A stretch of DNA of 64,000 nucleotides from Candidatus Zipacnadum vermilionense. Lineage in GTDB: Bacteria; Armatimonadota; Zipacnadia; Zipacnadales; Zipacnadaceae. The stretch is from contig JALGSV010000008.1 of the NCBI GenBank assembly GCA_029821755.1, positions 40,411 to 104,410 of the forward strand. The letters run 5' to 3'. The notes beneath the pieces were generated by a model, which did no database searches, was not told where the DNA came from, and was given only the letters and a program-made list of their open reading frames with translations. A program made the translations under genes and the position numbers. Positions 58,669 through 64,000 of the stretch are shown here, in pieces (positions within the stretch are counted from its first letter, which is position 1; the number at the start of each line of letters is the position of its first letter).

Positions 58669-59883
58669 ATGTTCGCAACCATCGAAGACGCAATTCAGAA
58701 GCTCCGCGCCGGTGAGTTCCTCATCGTCGTCGACGACGAGCGAGAGCAGAGCACTGGCGACCTGTTGCTGGCTGCTCAGCAGGCTACCGCCGAGCGTGTC
58801 AACTTCATGCTCCAGCATGCCCACGGCCTGGTCTGCGTGGCCCTCACTCGGGCGCGCGTCGAAGAGCTGAACCTCCCGCCGATGGTTTCGGATGCCGAGG
58901 ACAGCGCGCGGGCCGCCTTCACCGTTTCGGTGGATGCCCGCTCGGCCACCACTGGCGACAGCGCCGAGGATCGCGCCGCCACCATCCGCGCCTTGGTCGA
59001 CCCGGTCACCCGGCCCGCCGACCTGAACAAGCCCGGCCACATCTTCCCCATCCGCGCCATGGACGGCGGCGTGTTGCAGCGCGTGAGGCATACCGAGGCC
59101 GCCGTCGACCTGGCCCGCCTTGCGGAACTGACCCCGGCGGGCGTGACCTGCCAGATCCTGGACGCCTCCGGCCAGGCCGCCAATCTGCCTGAGCTGCAAG
59201 CCTTCGCCGCCGCGCATAGTCTGAGTCTCGTCTCCATCGCCGACCTGATCCGCTACCGCCGCCGCACCGAGAACCTCATCCGACGCGGCGCCGAGACGCT
59301 CCTACCCAGTGTCTACGGCGACTTCCGCCTGGTGGTATATACCAGCCTGCTGGACGGCACCGACTACCTCGCCGTGATCAAGGGCAACCCGGCCATCTGC
59401 GAGGCGCCGCTGGTTCGGGTCCACTCCGGCTGCGTCACCGGCGACGTGCTCGGCTCGCTCAAATGTGACTGCGGCTGGCAGCTCCACGCCGCGCTGAGTA
59501 TGATCGAGGCGGAGGGCTGCGGGGTGGTGGTCTACGTGGCCTCCCACGAAGGGCGCGGGATTGGCCTCGCCAACAAGATCGCCGCTTACCACCTGCAGGA
59601 CGAGGGACTCGACACCGTCCAGGCGAACCTGGCCCTGGGTTTCGGGCCTGACCTGCGCGACTACGGTATCGGCGCCCAGGTCCTGGCCGACCTCGACATC
59701 ACCAAGATGCGCCTGATGACCAACAATCCGGCCAAGTTCGCGGCGATGGAGGGCTACGGCCTGCACGTAGTAGAGCGCGTGCCCCTGGAGACCACGCCGA
59801 ACCCCTGTAATCTGGATTACCTGGAGACCAAGCGGAAGAAAATGGGGCACCTGCTGGGCGAGACAACGGAGGACCCCCAGTAG
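58669..59883 (+). CDS. ribBA: RibBA: DHBP synthase-like domain fused to GTP cyclohydrolase II
   Basis: 404 aa. The N-terminal domain (1-205) has the DHBP synthase frame ([42 protein letters not shown]), but the usual catalytic loop DDEDRENEGD reads [10 protein letters not shown] and the Glu of GVxCEL is Gln (GVTCQIL), so this half may be weak or inactive. The C-terminal GTP cyclohydrolase II domain keeps three zinc Cys ([18 protein letters not shown]) and [11 protein letters not shown], then [14 protein letters not shown] and LMTNNPAKF. It supplies the first committed step, and perhaps the four-carbon unit. It is located between the unknown gene and ribH. Confidence 0.95.
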   Translation: MFATIEDAIQKLRAGEFLIVVDDEREQSTGDLLLAAQQATAERVNFMLQHAHGLVCVALTRARVEELNLPPMVSDAEDSARAAFTVSVDARSATTGDSAEDRAATIRALVDPVTRPADLNKPGHIFPIRAMDGGVLQRVRHTEAAVDLARLAELTPAGVTCQILDASGQAANLPELQAFAAAHSLSLVSIADLIRYRRRTENLIRRGAETLLPSVYGDFRLVVYTSLLDGTDYLAVIKGNPAICEAPLVRVHSGCVTGDVLGSLKCDCGWQLHAALSMIEAEGCGVVVYVASHEGRGIGLANKIAAYHLQDEGLDTVQANLALGFGPDLRDYGIGAQVLADLDITKMRLMTNNPAKFAAMEGYGLHVVERVPLETTPNPCNLDYLETKRKKMGHLLGETTEDPQ

Positions 59884-59907
59884 GGGCGGCGCTTGCGCTG
59901 CCCGCCG
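59882..59907. repeat. Short palindrome in ribBA-ribH gap
   Basis: GGGC(G)GCGC-TT-GCGC(T)GCCC directly after the ribBA stop. It resembles the other dispersed hairpins without their TCT loop. Confidence 0.5.
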
Positions 59908-59932
59908 TTTGCGACGAAAGGAAGAGTGTCAG

Positions 59933-60400
59933 ATGGCCAAGATCATTGAGGGACAGATGGATGCCAAGGGGCTGAAGATGGGCGTCGTGATCAGCCGGTT
60001 CAACAGCTTCATCACCCAGCGCCTGCTGGAGGGCGCCGAGGACGCCTTGCGCCGGCATGGGATGGATGAGGCCAACCTCACCGTCGCCTACGTCCCTGGG
60101 GCCTTTGAGATCCCCTTACTGGCGTTGAAGATGGCCCAGACCGGCCAGTACGACGCCGTCATCTGCCTGGGCGCCGTCATCCGCGGCTCCACCCCGCATT
60201 TCGACTTCGTCGCCGCGGAGTGTGCCAAAGGCATCGCTCAGGCGTCTATGCAGACAGGCGTGCCGGTGATTTTCGGCATCGTGACCACTGACACCATCGA
60301 GCAAGCCGTAGAGCGCGCCGGTACCCGCATCCCCAACCGGGGCTTCGAGGCGGCTCTCTCGGCCATCGAGATAGTCAATGCGCTGAAGCAGGTGGAGTAG
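59933..60400 (+). CDS. ribH: 6,7-dimethyl-8-ribityllumazine synthase
   Basis: 155 aa. Lumazine synthase marks: [50 protein letters not shown] (with the catalytic His), [18 protein letters not shown] and [13 protein letters not shown]. It condenses the RibD product with the four-carbon sugar. The ATG at 59933 has AGGAAGAG upstream. Last gene of the riboflavin set; HtrA follows in 41 bases. Confidence 0.97.
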   Translation: MAKIIEGQMDAKGLKMGVVISRFNSFITQRLLEGAEDALRRHGMDEANLTVAYVPGAFEIPLLALKMAQTGQYDAVICLGAVIRGSTPHFDFVAAECAKGIAQASMQTGVPVIFGIVTTDTIEQAVERAGTRIPNRGFEAALSAIEIVNALKQVE

Positions 60401-60441
60401 TCGTGGGACGGTAGTCGCCACTCGCGAGTAGGGAGACAGAC

Positions 60442-61569
60442 ATGGTTGTGCATAGGACAAACTGGGCCGTTGTGATCGTCGTATCGCTAATCGTGGGCTT
60501 GATCGGGGGCCTGGGCGGCGCCTACTGGTTCCAACAGTATGGCGGGGCCCGACCTGGCGGGAGCCTCCCGCCCGTCGTGCCTTCCCCTAGTCCGGTCCCG
60601 ACCCAGTCTGCGCAGCACGACCAGAGCCAGATCGTCAAGACCGTCGCGAAGGTCTCGCCGGCGGTAGTAACCATTACTGCCACCTCCCGCGTGCAGACCG
60701 CCGGGCCCTTCGGCATGCCCTTCCCCGGTGGCGAAGAGCGCAAGAGCCTGGGCTCCGGCTTCTTCTTCGACTACAACGACAAGCAGTACATCCTCACCAA
60801 CACCCACGTTATCGCCGGAGCGCAGGAGCTAACCGTCCGCATGACCGACGGCACCGAGTTCCGCGCCCGCAAGCTCGGAGCCAGCCCCGCCGACCTGGCC
60901 GTCATCGAGCCGATTGATGGGCCGGCCCACCCACCCACCTTGCCCCTGGGCAATTCCGACACCATCCCCGTCGGGGCCTGGGTCATCGCCGTTGGTAGCC
61001 CCTTCGGCATCGACAACACCGTCACCGTCGGCGTAGTCAGCCGCAAGGGCCCCACGCCCATTCCGGAAAGCCAAAGTCGTTACATGATCCAGACCGACGC
61101 CGCCATCAACTCCGGCAACAGCGGCGGTCCGCTGATCGACCTGGCCGGCAACGTCATCGGCGTCAATGAGATGATCTTAAGCCCCACGGGAACCAACCTG
61201 GGCATCGGCCTGGCGATTCCTGTCAATGATGCCAAGGAACTGATGTACTTCCTCATCAACCGCGGCCCCTGGATCGGCATCTCGACGGTGCCCAACCATC
61301 CTGGCCTCGCCAAGGCCGCCGGCCTGAGTACCTCCGAGGGTTTAATCATAGTGGGCGTCGTTCCGCAGAGCCCCGCCGCCCGGGCCGGCGTGCAGCGGGG
61401 CGACGTGATCCTCCGGGTAGACGCTCTGGTCATCAAGGAGCCGGAGGACCTGTCCAAGGCCATCCTCATCCACAAGATCGGCGATCGCATCTCCCTGGTT
61501 GTCCAGCGCGACAAGGAAAAGAAAACCTTCACCGTAGAGGCGGGCCGGGTCCCCGAAGGCCTTTTCTGA
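60442..61569 (+). CDS. HtrA/DegQ-type serine protease with one PDZ domain
   Basis: 375 aa. One N-terminal membrane anchor (WAVVIVVSLIVGLIGGLGG), a Pro-rich linker, then a trypsin-like domain with triad His122 (ILTNTHVIAG), Asp151 (PADLAVIEP) and Ser227 (INSGNSGGPLIDL). The PDZ domain (about 280-365) contains VVPQSPAARAGVQRGDVILRVD. It degrades or chaperones misfolded envelope proteins. GGGAGACAGAC precedes the ATG. It lies downstream of ribH with no terminator, so transcriptional read-through is possible. Confidence 0.95.
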   Translation: MVVHRTNWAVVIVVSLIVGLIGGLGGAYWFQQYGGARPGGSLPPVVPSPSPVPTQSAQHDQSQIVKTVAKVSPAVVTITATSRVQTAGPFGMPFPGGEERKSLGSGFFFDYNDKQYILTNTHVIAGAQELTVRMTDGTEFRARKLGASPADLAVIEPIDGPAHPPTLPLGNSDTIPVGAWVIAVGSPFGIDNTVTVGVVSRKGPTPIPESQSRYMIQTDAAINSGNSGGPLIDLAGNVIGVNEMILSPTGTNLGIGLAIPVNDAKELMYFLINRGPWIGISTVPNHPGLAKAAGLSTSEGLIIVGVVPQSPAARAGVQRGDVILRVDALVIKEPEDLSKAILIHKIGDRISLVVQRDKEKKTFTVEAGRVPEGLF

Positions 61570-61650
61570 CGTCCACCCAGCTATCCGTTCGTGCCGCTTA
61601 AGCGTGCCACGATCCACAATCCACGATCCACGTCTCAAGGAGGCATCATC

Positions 61651-62754
61651 TTGCAGTACCGACCTTTCGGTAAGACCGGAAAAATGGTTTCCACCCTCTG
61701 CTTCGGCGCCATGCGCCTGCCTAAGGACCACGACGAATCGGTAGAGCTACTCCGCCACGCCATGGACCTCGGCGTCAACTACCTCGACACCGCCATGGGC
61801 TACGTCGACGGCGAGAGCGAGGTCATGGTCGGCAAGGCCGTCAAGGGCCGCCGCGATCAGGTCTACCTCTCAACCAAAAACCCCTGCTGGAAGGACTGGA
61901 GCAGCGGCCCCTGGCGCGAGCGCCTGGAGACCCAGCTCACCAAGCTCGATACCGACTACATCGACTTCTATGCCGTGGTCCACGACCTGCGCTGGAAGGA
62001 CTACACCGAGCACTTCAACCAGCCCGGCGGCGGCCTGGAGGAGGCCTTCAAGGCCAAGGAAGAGGGTCTCATCCATCACCTCATCATGTCCTCCCATGAC
62101 ACGCCCGAGAACATGATCAAGCTGATCGACGAGGGCTTCCTGGAGGGGATGATCGTCCAGTACAACCTCCTGGACCGCGTCAACGAGCCTGCCCTGCAGC
62201 ACGCGCATGAGCAGGGCCTGGCGGTGTGCATCATGGGCCCGGTCGGCGGCGGCCGTCTCGCGCATCCCTCCGAGCGCCTTGCCGAGATGGCCAGCGCCCC
62301 CGTCACCTCTATCCCCGACCTCGCGCTGCGCTTCGTCCTGGCCAACCCTCACGTCACTACGGCGCTATCCGGCATGAACACCATGCAGCAGATCGACGAG
62401 AACGTCGCCACCTGCAGCCGCGAGGAGCCGTTGTCGGCCGAGGAGCTGCAGGCCATCCGCAACGCCACCGAGCAGAGCAAGGCCCTGGCCGACTTGTACT
62501 GCACCGACTGCCGTTACTGCCTGCCCTGCCCTCAGGGCGTGGCCATACCGGAAATCTTCAGCATGATGAACTACCACCGGGTCTGGGGCCTGACGGACCT
62601 GGCCCGCGAGCAGTACGCCGGCCTGGGGCCGAAGAACAAGGAAGGCCAGATGAACGCGGAAGCCTGCGTGGAGTGCGGCGAGTGCGAGGAGAAGTGCCCG
62701 CAGAACATCCCGATCCGCGAGCAACTCAAGGAGTCGCACGCAGCGTTGTCCTAG
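61651..62754 (+). CDS. Aldo/keto reductase with C-terminal 4Fe-4S domain
   Basis: 367 aa from TTG 61651 (AAGGAGG 8 bases upstream; the track's 20 extra residues lack a site). The AKR barrel has MRLPKD…, NYLDTAMGYVDGESE (Asp and Tyr of the catalytic set) and YLSTKN. The C-terminus holds two clusters of Cys: CTDCRYCLPCPQG and CVECGECEEKCPQNI, the ferredoxin-like pattern of AKR-FeS proteins common in anaerobes. The redox partner is unknown. Upstream are short direct repeats (CCACGATCCAC). Confidence 0.92.
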   Translation: MQYRPFGKTGKMVSTLCFGAMRLPKDHDESVELLRHAMDLGVNYLDTAMGYVDGESEVMVGKAVKGRRDQVYLSTKNPCWKDWSSGPWRERLETQLTKLDTDYIDFYAVVHDLRWKDYTEHFNQPGGGLEEAFKAKEEGLIHHLIMSSHDTPENMIKLIDEGFLEGMIVQYNLLDRVNEPALQHAHEQGLAVCIMGPVGGGRLAHPSERLAEMASAPVTSIPDLALRFVLANPHVTTALSGMNTMQQIDENVATCSREEPLSAEELQAIRNATEQSKALADLYCTDCRYCLPCPQGVAIPEIFSMMNYHRVWGLTDLAREQYAGLGPKNKEGQMNAEACVECGECEEKCPQNIPIREQLKESHAALS

Positions 62755-62766
62755 CTGGAACGCGTG

Positions 62767-62820
62767 GCGCGGGCTTTCCAGCCCGCGCTCCGGTGGCACC
62801 GGCGTCTCGCCGGTGCTCCC
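62767..62820. repeat. Composite two-hairpin repeat, copy B
   Basis: Hairpin 1 GCGCGGGCT-TTCC-AGCCCGCGC (62767-62788), hairpin 2 GCACCGGCG-TCT-CGCCGGTGC (62796-62816). Same order as the copy at 23070-23135, which is more degraded. Confidence 0.75.
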
Positions 62821-62840
62821 TGGAGGGGCCGCATGGGTGG

Positions 62841-62932
62841 CTGCGCCGCAGGCGCAGACGGGCCCCATCCGGCCCCCAGCCTCGTTGCACAAGCCGGGAT
62901 ACTCGCTGCGGGCGCAGGCTTGGAAGCCTGTG
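62841..62932. repeat. Two more hairpins upstream of hslV
   Basis: CTGCGCC-GCA-GGCGCAG (62841-62857) and CAGGCTT-GG-AAGCCTG (62915-62930), with outer matching bases. With the composite copy they fill nearly all of the 197-base AKR-hslV spacer; no promoter was identified there. Confidence 0.65.
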
Positions 62933-62951
62933 CTACCCTAAGGAAGACACC

Positions 62952-63485
62952 ATGAAAACCCGCTCCACCACCATCTGCGCGGTGCGCCGCGACGGCCTCA
63001 CCGCCTTCGCCGCCGACGGCCAGGTCACCGTCGGCGAGACCATCTTCAAGCAGACCGCCAACAAACTGCGCCGCTTGCGTGACGGTAAGGTCGTCGTCGG
63101 CTACGCCGGCTCGGCGGCCGACGCCCTGACCCTCTTCGAACGCCTGGAGGGCAAGCTGGACGAATTCTCCGGCAACCTCTCCCGGGCCATCGTGGAGACC
63201 GCCAAGCTCTGGCGTACCGACAAGGTCCTTCGCCACCTGGAGGCCTACATGATCGTCGCCGACCAGGAGTCGATGTTCCTCATCTCCGGCAACGGCGACA
63301 TCATCACCCCCGACGGCGAGGCCATGTCCATTGGTTCCGGCGGCCCCATGGCCCAAGCCGCCGCCCTATCGCTCCTCAAGCACAGCGACCTCCCGGCGGA
63401 CAGAATTGCCGAGGAATCCCTGAAGATCGCTTCCGAGCTGTGCCTGTATACGAACGACCGGGTCATGGTGGAGGTTGTGAAATGA
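62952..63485 (+). CDS. hslV: ATP-dependent protease subunit HslV
   Basis: 177 aa. N-terminal Thr protease. The catalytic Thr follows a five-residue leader ([15 protein letters not shown]); [23 protein letters not shown] and [22 protein letters not shown] match HslV, and [21 protein letters not shown] and [13 protein letters not shown] close the fold. It forms the ClpQ double ring with HslU. The stop overlaps hslU start by 4 bases (ATGA). AAGGAAG precedes the ATG. Confidence 0.97.
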   Translation: MKTRSTTICAVRRDGLTAFAADGQVTVGETIFKQTANKLRRLRDGKVVVGYAGSAADALTLFERLEGKLDEFSGNLSRAIVETAKLWRTDKVLRHLEAYMIVADQESMFLISGNGDIITPDGEAMSIGSGGPMAQAAALSLLKHSDLPADRIAEESLKIASELCLYTNDRVMVEVVK

Positions 63486-64000
63486 TCGAAGGTCTCACCC
63501 CCAAACAAGTAGTCGAAGAACTCGACAAGTACATTGTCGGCCAGGAGAAGGCCAAGCGCGCCGTCGCGGTCGCCCTGCGCAATCGCCTGCGCCGCCAGGA
63601 GATCAATGAGGACCTCCGCGATGAGGTCATCCCCAAGAACATCCTCATGATCGGCCCTACCGGCGTGGGCAAGACCGAGATCGCCCGCCGCCTGGCCGCG
63701 CTGGCCGACGCGCCCTTCATCAAGGTCGAAGCCACCAAGTTCACCGAGGTGGGCTACGTGGGGCGCGACGTGGAAGGCATCATCCGCGACCTGTGCGACA
63801 TCGGCTTCCGCATGGTCGAGGACGAGGCCATGGACTCTGTCTGGGGCGAAGCCGAAAAGCGCGCTGAGGACCGCCTCCTCGACATTCTCTCCGGTGCCAA
63901 GAAGCCCGCTCCCACCGGGCCGCAGGTCCCCTCCATGCTCGCCAACCTGTTCGGCGGCTCACAGCAACCCGAGACTCCTGCCCCCTCCCTCTCTTCCGAC
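63482..64000 (+). CDS. hslU: HslU ATPase, 5' part (window edge)
   Basis: 173 codons to the end of the window. [31 protein letters not shown] is the usual start; Walker A is [15 protein letters not shown], followed by [20 protein letters not shown] (pore loop GYVG). The I-domain begins at about residue 110 ([17 protein letters not shown]-like) and continues past the window end. It unfolds substrates for HslV. Confidence 0.97.
   Translation, partial: MIEGLTPKQVVEELDKYIVGQEKAKRAVAVALRNRLRRQEINEDLRDEVIPKNILMIGPTGVGKTEIARRLAALADAPFIKVEATKFTEVGYVGRDVEGIIRDLCDIGFRMVEDEAMDSVWGEAEKRAEDRLLDILSGAKKPAPTGPQVPSMLANLFGGSQQPETPAPSLSSD

Overview
This 64 kb window is GC-rich, densely coding bacterial chromosome. 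The one intact prepilin has an N-terminus (…[16 protein letters not shown]…, then …NIKQL…MYASDYD) and an H-x9-DG C-terminal motif that are most typical of Armatimonadota; Planctomycetota or Lentisphaerota-like lineages are the alternatives. Outer-membrane porins argue for a diderm cell. Many genes encode secreted or sugar-acting proteins (heparinase-like, esterase-like, glycoside-hydrolase-like, Gfo/Idh), which suggests a polysaccharide-degrading heterotroph. The taxonomic call is inference from protein style, not from a marker tree.

Layout. 0.1-4.2 kb (mostly minus): TPR/TolB-like propeller, Gfo/Idh oxidoreductase, RNase HI-like protein translationally coupled to a membrane protein. 4.3-7.4 kb: a small membrane ORF, a decayed porin, an initiator tRNA-fMet with its own promoter and terminator, and an intact porin. 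7.4-14.8 kb (minus): an esterase-family protein that has lost its nucleophile region, a 1105-aa heparinase-like secreted protein, a calcineurin-like protein that has lost metal ligands, a small conserved-looking protein and a GT39-like membrane glycosyltransferase. 14.9-18.3 kb (minus): S-adenosylhomocysteine hydrolase, a secreted unknown, dTDP-4-dehydrorhamnose reductase. 18.4-23.1 kb (plus): site-2 protease with CBS domains, CysE, VanW-like protein, ribokinase. 23.2-29.9 kb (minus): GNAT, PyrE, a secreted DUF6263-like protein, the rpsO-pnp pair, and a URO-D-like protein. 30.3-38.3 kb (plus): a sugar-related cluster of beta-propeller, glycoside-hydrolase-like/PHP fusion, DegT-type aminotransferase and a two-domain alpha/beta hydrolase. 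38.3-40.5 kb (minus): a GH5-like protein and a HepT-MntA toxin-antitoxin pair. 40.5-45.4 kb (plus): MurJ, a prepilin remnant, an intact prepilin and GlmS. 45.5-47.9 kb (minus): a membrane-anchored STAND-like NTPase with near-identical TPR repeats. 48.2-49.0 kb: response regulator. 49.1-54.4 kb (minus): a large secreted protein frameshifted in a poly-G tract and a membrane protein. 54.5-64.0 kb (plus): MFS transporter, small membrane protein, riboflavin operon (ribD-ribE-unknown-ribBA-ribH), HtrA protease, Fe-S aldo/keto reductase, HslV and the 5' part of HslU, cut by the window edge.

Regulation visible in sequence. Several sigma70-type promoters with near-consensus TATAAT boxes can be read (tRNA, cysE, murJ, prepilin, glmS, response regulator, 55.8 kb gene). 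Two or three genes start 5-8 bases after the -10 box and are probably leaderless. A terminator hairpin sits between the glmS promoter and its start codon, so it looks like an attenuator.

Most interesting: (1) two related promoter-plus-structured-leader elements upstream of rpsO and of the URO-D-like gene, a candidate cis-regulatory RNA family; (2) a glycosidase-like/PHP fusion in a sugar cluster; (3) a set of proteins whose catalytic residues are gone (calcineurin-like, esterase-like, second hydrolase domain, DHBP-synthase half of RibBA); (4) dispersed hairpins with an invariant TCT loop and compensating stems; (5) an initiator tRNA with an AGG/CCU anticodon stem.
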